Below the pieces are notes generated by a model. It did no database searches. It was not told the origin of the DNA and saw nothing but the letters and a program-made list of their open reading frames with translations. A stretch of 21,011 bases of DNA, from assembly GCA_017860725.1 (NCBI GenBank), contig JAGDMX010000005.1, forward strand, positions 1 to 21,011, read 5' to 3'. Within the stretch, counting starts at the first letter, position 1, and every line of letters begins with the position of its first letter. Shown in pieces: positions 6,276 through 12,939 of this stretch. Both the position numbers and the translations under genes were made by a program. Origin of the DNA: Chloroflexota bacterium. Its GTDB lineage: Bacteria; Chloroflexota; Anaerolineae; Anaerolineales; UBA4823.

Positions 6276-7657
6276 CAATCCGAGTGGTTCGCCTGTCGCG
6301 CGGGTTTCTCCAGCGATCGGGTGATGTGGCTTGGTTTATTGGCATTGATATTGGCAATGACTTTATTGCCGTCGCGCGTCATATTGCCCAGGTAAGGGCG
6401 GGAGCCCATGTGAGTCGTCCATCCACTCATCACAAACGGCAGGTGCCCACCTGCAGCGATCCACTCCCCATTATACTTGCGCGCGACATGCAAATTTACC
6501 CCAGTGGCGGGGCCGCCATCGCAGGATGGGTGACCGAGGCGCTCACCGCGGCGCAGATAGGTACCAACTGGCACCCGATCCTTTTCGGCAATGTGAACGT
6601 AGAGAATTGCCCAGCCGGTCTGCTCCAACCCATCCGATTTGCCGTGGATCATACGGTCCTGGAGGCGCGAGTCGTCTAAATCCTGGACAACCAGACCGTG
6701 CTCCGAACGCACGATCAACCCATCAGCCATCGCCGTCGCCCAGGCGACGGACTCGATGCAGCCCGATTTGCCGGTCGCTGGGGCGAAATCGAGAGCGGCC
6801 AAGGAGCCGATAACCTCCCAAACCTGATGTGGGCCGCTGGTCAGACTCCAGGCCACACCCAACTCAAAAGGCAGAATCAAGTCCGGTTGCCCGAGGTTGC
6901 CAGGCAGGATGGGCTCATAGCCACGAGCCAGATCGTGAGGATCTCCGAACATATCCTGAAAGACAGCCAGGAAACCCTGCTGTGGATCGGAGATGCGTTG
7001 CCAGGCCTCCTGCTGCACGCTTTCCGGCATGGTCTTGGTGGCATGAGCCAGAGCGAGCTGGGTGAAATAATACTGCAGGGCAACATCGCCTGAGCTGGTC
7101 GATGATTCCGGCTGATAGACCGTGCCATCCGCTAAGGTAAACTGGCGAAGCCAGCCTTCACGCCAGCCGTAATAGCCTGCAGAGAGCTGGTTAGCGGCCC
7201 ACCAAAGCTGCCCGTACAGACCTTTGCGGCGATAATCCCGCACCCCCAGGGCATAGCCGCTATTGAGCGCCTCCTCGGACTGCCCAGTCACGCATTGGCA
7301 TTCATACTCCAGCAAGGCCAGCAGCAGGCGCGGGTTGATTGAGTTCTCCAACGCTACGCGAGCGACGACCTGCGCGGCCGGAATCCAGCCTGGCTCGCCC
7401 AGGTATTCCTGGTGCCTGCCCAGATAACCGCCGGCCTGCGCCAGGTAAGCCCCCACATCAAATCCAGCGGCAGACGGGGAATAGACCACCTGGCTATCCG
7501 GCAAGCTCAGCGCTGACAGAACCTTCTCGCTGCCGGATTGCTGCGCTCCAGCAGCCCCCTGAACAGGTACAGCCGAAAGTAAGATCAGCAGGAAGATAAT
7601 TACCTGGCTCAGTAACTTGGCGCCACGCTGGGAGGCCTGGGTAAAGTTATGGATCAT
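6275..7657 (-). CDS. Secreted lysozyme-like / M23-like protein without LysM, probable pseudoenzyme (paralogue 3)
   Basis: With ATG 7657 the product has 460 residues and a signal peptide (about 12-36, LLSQVIIFLLILLSAVPVQGA). It lacks the LysM of its neighbours. The helical region keeps SINPRLLLALLEYE and GLYGQLWWAANQLSAGYYGWR. The M23-like domain keeps His277 (SGPH), Asp290 (ALDF), His355 (YVHI) and His390. The motif that reads THxH in the other three copies is VNLH here: Asn388, codon 6494-6496, replaces a catalytic His. The DLDGDG loop is also broken by a 13-residue insertion. It may therefore bind rather than cut peptidoglycan. An open frame extends 21 codons upstream of 7657, but those residues look unlike a signal peptide and overlap the previous gene by 74 bases. 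ATG 7657 overlaps it by 11 bases. Confidence 0.78.
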   Translation of the reverse strand: MIHNFTQASQRGAKLLSQVIIFLLILLSAVPVQGAAGAQQSGSEKVLSALSLPDSQVVYSPSAAGFDVGAYLAQAGGYLGRHQEYLGEPGWIPAAQVVARVALENSINPRLLLALLEYECQCVTGQSEEALNSGYALGVRDYRRKGLYGQLWWAANQLSAGYYGWREGWLRQFTLADGTVYQPESSTSSGDVALQYYFTQLALAHATKTMPESVQQEAWQRISDPQQGFLAVFQDMFGDPHDLARGYEPILPGNLGQPDLILPFELGVAWSLTSGPHQVWEVIGSLAALDFAPATGKSGCIESVAWATAMADGLIVRSEHGLVVQDLDDSRLQDRMIHGKSDGLEQTGWAILYVHIAEKDRVPVGTYLRRGERLGHPSCDGGPATGVNLHVARKYNGEWIAAGGHLPFVMSGWTTHMGSRPYLGNMTRDGNKVIANINANKPSHITRSLEKPARQANHSD

Positions 7658-9215
7658 CGGGACCACGTGTAAGAATTGAAGCCGACTCGCTGAGCACAGA
7701 GGCAGGAACCGTGATGCCATCGCGGGTCAGCGTGCCCTTGTATGCTTCCTGACCGGCGTGAGCCACCCAGCCACCCAGGTTAAAGGGCAGAGGTCCGTCT
7801 GCCGGGATCCACTCGCCGTTGAAGCGGCGTGCGAGATGGATGTGTGTGCCGGTGGCAATGCCTCCCTCACAGGAAGGATGCCCCAAGGGGTCGCCGGTAT
7901 CAACCCATTGCCCAGGCTTGATGCGGTTCTTCTCCGCCACGTGCAGGTACACCAGAACCCAGCCGGTTTGCTCGCGCCCATCGCCGTCCAGGTCAATGAC
8001 CACCAGGCCATCATCAGCACGCGTCACCAGGCCGGAAGCGGCCGCCAATACCCAGGCCAGGCTTTCCACACAGCCGGAGGTGATCGAGCCGGGAGCAAAA
8101 TCCAGGGCTGCATAAGCCCCTTCCTGCTCCCAGGCACCATGCGGACCGCCGGTAAAACTCCACTCCCAGTTGCGCACAAACGGCAGGATGAGGGGTGGCT
8201 GCGCCAACCCGGTGGGGAATAAGGGCTCGACGTGCCCGGCGCGCTCCCAGGGGTCACCGTACATTTGGGCGTACAAAGCCGGGAAGCCAGTTTGCGGATC
8301 GACTGCCTGATTCCAGGCATCGCCTTGTTTCAATTGGGCGAAATAATACAGCAACGCCACTGTACCGGCATTCAAATCCGGCGCCAGGCGCAAGGTGCTG
8401 CCGTCCGGAAAGGTAAGTTCCGTCAGGCGACCTTCACGATAGGCATAGTATCCGGTAGAGAGCTGATTGACCGCCCAGACCAATTGTCTATACAAACCTT
8501 TGTGACGATCGTTGATGTAACCTAACGGATAATCGCGCGCCTCTCGCTCCTCGGGGTTGCCATATACCCAGCCATTCTGGTACTCCAGCAGCGCCAGCAG
8601 CAAGCGTGGATTGATCGAGTTCTCCAGCGCTACCTTATAGACGATCTTGGCGCCACTGAGGGTGCCAACATTCTTAAGCCAATCCTGGAACGTAGCCAGG
8701 CGCCCACCGGCCTGGGCGACAAAGGCTTCTGTATCGAAATCGGCCGCGGAGGGAGAGAAAACCACCTCGCTATCGGGCAGCAAGCGCTCGGCCGAGGTGG
8801 TCGTACCCAGACGCGCCGGGATGAAAAGCACCTGCCCAGGGGTGAGGTAAGCTGTCCCCGGTAAGGGTTCGGAGGAAGCGATCTCGGATGGCTCGACGCC
8901 AAAGCGAGTGGCCAGCACCGGCAATGTGTCGGCAGCCTGGGCGTAATACATCATTGGCAGGTCACCATCCTGCGGGTTGCCCGTCGGCAACGCGGACAGG
9001 CCTGTTTCGGGACGACGATCGATCCATCGGGCGGTGGCATCAGGAGTTATTGCCACCGCTGCAATCTCAGGCGCCGGATCGGCTGGCTGTTCCGCCGTGG
9101 GGTAAATGTACTCGGCGCGCCCCGAGTCTGGGCCGCTGGGCGGGATCCAGTAGGCCGGCCCAATCGAGCAAGCGCTGAGGAATATTAGCAGAGAAAGCAA
9201 AGTAATTTTCTTCAT
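7647..9215 (-). CDS. Lipoprotein LysM / lysozyme-like / M23 peptidase (paralogue 2)
   Basis: The product has 522 residues. A short signal MKKITLLSLLIFLSAC with lipobox Cys16 predicts a lipoprotein. A Pro/Ala-rich linker leads to LysM (about 88-134, YYAQAADTLPVLATRFGV). The helical region (about 185-325) contains SINPRLLLALLEYQNGW and GLYRQLVWAVNQLSTGYYAYR. The M23 domain has His359 (TGGPH), Asp372 (ALDF), His425 (YLHV) and the intact pair His458/His460 (THIH). The DLDGDGREQTGW loop and Cys382/Cys449 are present. Its ATG overlaps the upstream stop by 4 bases (ATGA), which makes co-translation likely. The product should act on peptidoglycan at the outer face of the membrane. The lysozyme-like activity is inferred only from the Glu in LLEYQ standing where SLT enzymes have their catalytic Glu. 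Confidence 0.84.
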   Translation of the reverse strand: MKKITLLSLLIFLSACSIGPAYWIPPSGPDSGRAEYIYPTAEQPADPAPEIAAVAITPDATARWIDRRPETGLSALPTGNPQDGDLPMMYYAQAADTLPVLATRFGVEPSEIASSEPLPGTAYLTPGQVLFIPARLGTTTSAERLLPDSEVVFSPSAADFDTEAFVAQAGGRLATFQDWLKNVGTLSGAKIVYKVALENSINPRLLLALLEYQNGWVYGNPEEREARDYPLGYINDRHKGLYRQLVWAVNQLSTGYYAYREGRLTELTFPDGSTLRLAPDLNAGTVALLYYFAQLKQGDAWNQAVDPQTGFPALYAQMYGDPWERAGHVEPLFPTGLAQPPLILPFVRNWEWSFTGGPHGAWEQEGAYAALDFAPGSITSGCVESLAWVLAAASGLVTRADDGLVVIDLDGDGREQTGWVLVYLHVAEKNRIKPGQWVDTGDPLGHPSCEGGIATGTHIHLARRFNGEWIPADGPLPFNLGGWVAHAGQEAYKGTLTRDGITVPASVLSESASILTRGPDDP

Positions 9216-10762
9216 CGCTGGACCGCATTTTCGGGAGCGCGGCCATCGTAGGCCTCGATGCGGCGACTGTCGCGCACCAGATACCCATCGTATTCGTTGT
9301 CCAGCCCCTGCGAAACCCAGCCATCCAGGTTAAAGGGGACACTTTGATCGGCCGGGATCCACTCGCCGTTATAGCGGCGGGCCAGATGAACGTGCGTACC
9401 GGCCGAGACACCGCCTTCGCAAGATGGGTGCCCGACCCGATCGCCGGCTTTCAGGACAGTCCCCAGCGGCACACGGTCACGCTGGTCGATATGCAGGTAG
9501 AGCACCGTCCAGCCGGTTTGCTCCAGGCCGTCGCCGTCCAAATCCTGGATGACCACTCCTTCGGCCGTGCGCACCACCGTACCATCCACCACGGCGGTTA
9601 CCCAGGCGTCATTCACCACACAGCCAAGGGCTTCACCGGGGGGTGCAAAATCCAGTGCTGCCCAGGCCGAGCCATCGCCCCAACCGCCATGCGGACCGCC
9701 AGTAAAAGACCACTCGTACCCAGGCTCGAAAGGCAGCTGCATGGGCGGCTGCGCCAGGTCGGCGGGCACCAGCGGCTCAATCGCATAGTGAAATGGGAAG
9801 CCAAACAGATTCTGGTAAACAGTAAACACCCCTGCCTCAGAAACTGCCTGCTCCCATCCCGGACGGTCGTAGAGCACCGAGAACATATGCTGCACCCCAG
9901 CCGTGCCGGCGTTGATGGTGGGATTGATTGGGACAACATCCCCATTACCCAGCAGCCAGGCGTTAATCCCGTTGACGCGCCACAGATAATAGCCGCGGTT
10001 CAAGTTATTGGCGGCCCAGGATAATTCATAGAACAACCCTTTGCGGGCCGGATTGCGCACGCCAATTGGGAAGTCTTTTTTGCCATCTTTGGGGTTTGGG
10101 TTCGAAAGCCAGCCCCCTTGATACTCCAGCACGGCCAACAACAGGCGAGGATTGACCGAATATTCCAATGCTACCCGCTCGACAATCTCTGCCCCGCTGA
10201 CCTGTTTGCCATCCACCTCTTCCCGGTGCATCGCCAGATAGCCGCCCTGCTCCTGGATAAAAGCACGCACATCAAAGCCAGCACTGGCAGGGCTGTAAAC
10301 CAGCTCGGAGTCGGGAACAATCTTAAAACCGGGACCCAAACTCGCCGGATCCGGCAGGGGAATGGTCAAAACCTGGCCCACTTCCAGCAGATTCAGGTTG
10401 GCGAGCTGATTTTCATCGGCTAATTGCGATAAGCTGACGGAGTATTTTTGGGCAATCCGACCCAGGCTGTCGCCGCTCTGGACGGTGTACTGCTCAATTT
10501 CAGTGCGCAGGTCAGGTAAGGGATGGGGTTGATCGGGGGTAGGGGTAATGATGGGTAGAGCGCTGGTCGGGGCAGGACCCGCTCCACCCGATGATCCACT
10601 GCTTGGCGGTAGGGGTGTACCGGCAGACGGCTGCCACGAGACGCTCCAATGCTCCTGGTTGCGTTTTTGTAAGCTGCGGACTCCGGCGATTGCCATCCCC
10701 GCCACAATGGTGATGGCAATCAGTAATAGGGCCATGCTGGGTTGTAGTTCTCGACGGTCCAT
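9212..10762 (-). CDS. Membrane-anchored LysM / lysozyme-like / M23 peptidase (paralogue 1)
   Basis: The product has 516 residues. It has one N-terminal transmembrane helix (about 10-28) without a lipobox and a low-complexity Pro/Ser/Gly linker. LysM lies at about 90-136 (YTVQSGDSLGRIAQKYSVS...LLEVGQVLTIP), the best LysM match of the group. The helical region contains SVNPRLLLAVLEYQGGWL and GLFYELSWAANNLNRGYYLWR. The M23 domain has His358 (TGGPH), Asp371, His424 (YLHI) and THVH (His457/His459), with Cys381/Cys448. It is the first gene of the four-copy array. ATG 10762 has no good ribosome-binding site. A possible extended -10 box only about 20 bases upstream would give a very short leader, so the start is less certain than the domains. 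Confidence 0.84.
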   Translation of the reverse strand: MDRRELQPSMALLLIAITIVAGMAIAGVRSLQKRNQEHWSVSWQPSAGTPLPPSSGSSGGAGPAPTSALPIITPTPDQPHPLPDLRTEIEQYTVQSGDSLGRIAQKYSVSLSQLADENQLANLNLLEVGQVLTIPLPDPASLGPGFKIVPDSELVYSPASAGFDVRAFIQEQGGYLAMHREEVDGKQVSGAEIVERVALEYSVNPRLLLAVLEYQGGWLSNPNPKDGKKDFPIGVRNPARKGLFYELSWAANNLNRGYYLWRVNGINAWLLGNGDVVPINPTINAGTAGVQHMFSVLYDRPGWEQAVSEAGVFTVYQNLFGFPFHYAIEPLVPADLAQPPMQLPFEPGYEWSFTGGPHGGWGDGSAWAALDFAPPGEALGCVVNDAWVTAVVDGTVVRTAEGVVIQDLDGDGLEQTGWTVLYLHIDQRDRVPLGTVLKAGDRVGHPSCEGGVSAGTHVHLARRYNGEWIPADQSVPFNLDGWVSQGLDNEYDGYLVRDSRRIEAYDGRAPENAVQR

Positions 10763-10780
10763 GGGTGTGTTCAGGGGAAG

Positions 10781-10789
10781 ATTCTACCA
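10781..10789 (-). promoter_or_regulatory. Possible extended -10 promoter for the LysM/M23 array
   Basis: The minus strand reads TGG-TAGAAT, an extended -10 pattern with five of six matches to TATAAT. No good -35 box is seen 16-18 bases upstream. Transcription would start near 10774, leaving only about 12 bases before ATG 10762, which fits an almost leaderless message. The 212-base gap between the two divergent starts contains no gene. Confidence 0.35.
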
Positions 10790-10870
10790 TATCGAGCAGT
10801 TGCAATATTAAGACCAGGGTATGCCAGAACTGTACCGTTCCAGTAATAGGGGATTTGCCGTATTCACCTC

Positions 10871-10899
10871 TTGACAAGGCAACCAAATGGGGATACAAT
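10871..10899 (+). promoter_or_regulatory. Strong sigma-A-type promoter for the GntR/SPFH/ABC operon
   Basis: TTGACA (10871-10876), a 17-base spacer and TACAAT (10894-10899) match the consensus in 11 of 12 positions. Transcription should start near 10906. GATACAATTCA occurs at 10892-10902, over the -10 box, and again at 10934-10944, just before the ribosome-binding site. Such a pair could serve as an autoregulatory operator for the GntR protein. Confidence 0.8.
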
Positions 10900-10955
10900 T
10901 CAATCAATTATACATTTATACAATAACAACAATGATACAATTCAGGAGGCAACCC

Positions 10956-10991
10956 TTGAATAGCGAGCCACACCGTGCAATTTCAGCTTGA
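10956..10991 (+). CDS. Possible 11-residue leader peptide overlapping the GntR gene start
   Basis: AGGAGG (10944-10949) lies 6 bases before TTG 10956, which opens a short frame MNSEPHRAISA that ends at TGA 10989-10991. The frame differs from that of the GntR gene and overlaps its first codons. The GTG start of GntR (10975) lies 25 bases after AGGAGG, too far for direct use. Translation of the short frame could deliver ribosomes to GTG 10975 or regulate access to it. A sequencing or assembly indel that joins the two frames is a second explanation. Confidence 0.35.
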   Translation: MNSEPHRAISA

Positions 10992-11379
10992 CTTTCGCTC
11001 CGGGCAGCCGATTTATTTGCAGATTGTCGATCAAATTAGGCAGAAAGTGGCCAGCGGCGAGCTGAAACCTGGCGACCAGCTGCCTACCGTGCGCCAAATG
11101 GCGACCGACCTGCGCGTAAATTTCAATACCGTGGCGCGCGCCTATCGCATCCTGGATGAATCTGGCTTGATCTCGACTCAACAAGGGCGTGGCACTTACA
11201 TTTGGGACACACCACCCGGCGAGGTTGACGAGATGCTGCGCCAGGAAGCACTGGAAAGCCTGACGCGGCGCTTCTTGCACACTGCCCAACGCCAGGGATA
11301 CACGCCGGTTGAAGTGCAAGCCGCACTCGACGAACAACTGACCGCCTGGCGCCGGGGCGATGACATTCTGGACGAATAA
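10975..11379 (+). CDS. GntR family transcriptional regulator, YtrA subfamily
   Basis: The product has 134 residues. The winged helix-turn-helix (about 9-76) carries family hallmarks: PIYLQIVDQIRQKVASGEL, KPGDQLPTVRQMA, VNFNTVARAYRILDESGLI and the wing QQGRGTYI. The short C-terminal helical region (about 80-134) is the dimerisation part typical of YtrA proteins, with no large effector-binding domain. YtrA regulators usually repress an operon that includes themselves and ABC transporter genes, which fits the genes downstream. GTG 10975 begins exactly at the family's usual N-terminus (QFQLDFRSGQPIY). No other in-frame start exists before the TGA at 10957-10959. The nearest strong ribosome-binding site is aligned to a different short frame. 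Confidence 0.9.
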   Translation: MQFQLDFRSGQPIYLQIVDQIRQKVASGELKPGDQLPTVRQMATDLRVNFNTVARAYRILDESGLISTQQGRGTYIWDTPPGEVDEMLRQEALESLTRRFLHTAQRQGYTPVEVQAALDEQLTAWRRGDDILDE

Positions 11380-11389
11380 TCTTTACTCG

Positions 11390-11416
11390 GTTTTACCCTG
11401 CTAAAACAGAAGCAGG
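11390..11416 (+). other. Two alternative small hairpins between the GntR and SPFH genes
   Basis: GTTTTA (11390-11395) pairs with TAAAAC (11402-11407), and CCTGC (11397-11401) pairs with GCAGG (11412-11416). The two cannot form together. Neither is followed by a T-tract, so this is not a terminator. It may be a processing or attenuation structure, or chance. Confidence 0.25.
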
Positions 11417-11446
11417 AATAGACATAAAGAACTATGAGAGGTAACA

Positions 11447-12385
11447 ATGAGCATGCTTAATGTAAGTGATAAATCCGGCAACCAACCCGATACCTACCGG
11501 GTCAACACCGCAGCCGTGATGCTGTGCGTGATCTTCATATTGATTGGTGTGGCAGGAATCTTCTGGCTGGATAACCAGGGCGTTGATGTCGGATGGATCA
11601 TCGCCTGGGTGACCCTATTCACCCTGATTGGCCTGTTCTTCCTGACTTCCCTGAAGATCGCCAAGCAGTGGGAGAAAGCCGTGGTGCTGCGGCTGGGCAA
11701 GTTCCGAGGGCTGCGCGGCCCAGGTATGTTTTGGATCGTCCCCGTGGTGGACACCACACCCAACTGGATCGACCACCGGGTGATGGTTACACCCTTCAAT
11801 GCCGAGAAGACCCTGACCAAAGATACGGTACCGGTCGACGTCGATGCGGTGCTGTTCTGGCTGGTTTGGGACGCCGAGAAAGCCGCTCTGGAGGTAGAAA
11901 ACTACCGTGCTTCCCTAAGCTGGGCAGCGCAAACCGCCCTGCGGGAGATCATCGGGCAGATGAATCTGGCGGATATCCTGGTAGGACGGGCAAAAATGGA
12001 CGCCGACCTGCAGCGCATTATCGACGAACGCACGACGCCTTGGGGAGTAACGGTGCAATCGGTGGAAATCCGCGATATCGTCATCCCGCAGGACCTGGAA
12101 GACGCCATGAGCCGCCAGGCGCAGGCCGAGCGCGAGCGCCAGGCGCGTGTGATCCTGGGCGAATCTGAGAAGCAGATTGCCTCCAGCTTTGCCGAAGCCG
12201 CCAAAGCCTACGCCGATAACCCCACCGCCCTGCACCTGCGAGCCATGAACATGCTGTTCGAAGGTCTGAAGGAGAAGGGAGCGATGATTATCGTGCCGAG
12301 CAGCGCAGTCGAGACCATGAATCTGGGTGGCTTGAGCGGCATGGTAGCGCTGGCACAATCGATGGCTCCCAAGACCGAGGAGTAA
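11447..12385 (+). CDS. SPFH/band-7 (stomatin-like) membrane protein
   Basis: The product has 312 residues. Two N-terminal membrane helices (about 20-41 and 49-68) precede an SPFH domain (about 72-215) with stomatin hallmarks: EKAVVLRLGKFRGLRGPGMFWIVPVVD, TKDTVPVDVDAVLFW, ALREIIGQ and GVTVQSVEIRDIVIPQDL. A charged helix SRQAQAERERQARVILGESEKQ and a C-terminal hydrophobic segment (GGLSGMVALAQSM) follow. Such proteins form large oligomeric rings in membrane microdomains and often escort proteases or transporters. No NfeD partner is adjacent; instead a DUF4177 protein and an ABC exporter follow. GAGAGG lies 5 bases before the ATG. It may scaffold the downstream transporter, which is inferred from operon order only. 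Confidence 0.9.
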   Translation: MSMLNVSDKSGNQPDTYRVNTAAVMLCVIFILIGVAGIFWLDNQGVDVGWIIAWVTLFTLIGLFFLTSLKIAKQWEKAVVLRLGKFRGLRGPGMFWIVPVVDTTPNWIDHRVMVTPFNAEKTLTKDTVPVDVDAVLFWLVWDAEKAALEVENYRASLSWAAQTALREIIGQMNLADILVGRAKMDADLQRIIDERTTPWGVTVQSVEIRDIVIPQDLEDAMSRQAQAERERQARVILGESEKQIASSFAEAAKAYADNPTALHLRAMNMLFEGLKEKGAMIIVPSSAVETMNLGGLSGMVALAQSMAPKTEE

Positions 12386-12388
12386 GCG

Positions 12389-12607
12389 ATGTCCGAGAAC
12401 GAACAGTGGGAATATCGTGTTCAAACGATGGGAAGCCTGTTGCGCGAGGTGAAAGACCAGGAGCTGTATACCTTGCTCAACGCCTGGGGGCAGGAGGGTT
12501 GGGAAGTAGTCAATGCCGTACACACCAGCGGCAACCGGGTGATTGTGGTTGCCAAGCGACTACTAAGCGGCAACGAACGTCGCCGGAGATCGTGGCCAAC
12601 CAGTTAA
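12389..12607 (+). CDS. DUF4177 domain protein
   Basis: The product has 72 residues with the DUF4177 pattern WEYRVQTM...ELYTLLNAWGQEGWEVVNAV...NRVIVVAKR, a small alpha/beta domain of unknown function. It ends in a basic tail, NERRRRSWPTS. The ATG follows the SPFH stop by 3 bases, and GAGGAG lies in the last SPFH codons, so the two are probably translated together. DUF4177 genes are often found next to membrane-protein genes, but no activity is known. It is cytoplasmic, with no signal or membrane segment. Confidence 0.8.
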   Translation: MSENEQWEYRVQTMGSLLREVKDQELYTLLNAWGQEGWEVVNAVHTSGNRVIVVAKRLLSGNERRRRSWPTS

Positions 12608-12614
12608 GACGATG

Positions 12615-12630
12615 TGTTTCACGTGGAACC
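12615..12630 (+). promoter_or_regulatory. parS: parS-like ParB binding site 1 (15 of 16 bases)
   Basis: TGTTTCACGTGGAACC read on the opposite strand is GGTTCCACGTGAAACA. It matches the bacterial parS consensus TGTTNCACGTGAAACA in all but the first base. It lies in the gap after the DUF4177 gene, 7 bases past its stop. ParB binding is expected from the consensus but not shown here. Confidence 0.8.
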
Positions 12631-12634
12631 AGGC

Positions 12635-12668
12635 GGAGGCGGTTGAATCAGGGAATCCAGCCGCCTCC
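12635..12668 (+). terminator. GC-rich hairpin after the DUF4177 gene, weak terminator candidate
   Basis: GGAGGCGGTTG (12635-12645) pairs with CAGCCGCCTCC (12658-12668), eleven pairs including one G-T, around a 12-base loop. It is followed by AACATAAAAAA rather than a T-tract. Complete intrinsic termination is therefore unlikely; it may trim expression of the ABC genes downstream or stabilise the 3' end of the upstream message. Confidence 0.4.
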
Positions 12669-12711
12669 AACATAAAAAATATAGTGATTTAAGTACACCG
12701 GAGACCCATTC

Positions 12712-12939
12712 ATGTCACAAGATCTGCAAACTTTACTGCTACTGTTGATTCCGATCATCCTGATCCAGCTCGGACTGGCAATTTATGCCCTGATCGACCT
12801 ATCGAAGCGCAAATTGACCCGTGGACCGCGCTGGCTGTGGGCAGTTTTACTGGTGATAACGGCCCTAGCGTTCCCGTCCGGCATCATTGTGCAGGCTATT
12901 TACCTGCTGTGGGGTAGATTAGTCGAGGCTAATACATGA
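12712..12939 (+). CDS. PLDc_N domain small membrane protein (YxlE-like)
   Basis: The product has 75 residues with two membrane helices (about 7-28 and 43-68) joined by a basic loop SKRKLTRGPRWLW. This is the pattern of the cardiolipin-synthase/PLD N-terminal domain standing alone. Similar stand-alone proteins sit beside ABC-2 exporter genes, as YxlE does before YxlF and YxlG in Bacillus subtilis, where it takes part in control of the operon's sigma factor. GGAG lies 8 bases before the ATG. Its stop overlaps the ABC ATPase start as ATGA, so the proteins are probably made in fixed ratio. It could be an accessory or regulatory subunit of the exporter. Confidence 0.8.
   Translation: MSQDLQTLLLLLIPIILIQLGLAIYALIDLSKRKLTRGPRWLWAVLLVITALAFPSGIIVQAIYLLWGRLVEANT

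Noticed and set aside
7657..7720. Upstream extension of the third wall-enzyme gene by 21 codons
   Set aside because: The extra residues are not signal-like and would overlap the previous gene by 74 bases; starting at 7657 places a proper signal peptide near the N-terminus.
9344..10024. 226-codon open frame on the + strand opposite the first LysM/M23 gene
   Set aside because: The opposite strand has complete LysM and M23 motifs. This frame shows no recognisable domain and is explained by GC-rich coding DNA.
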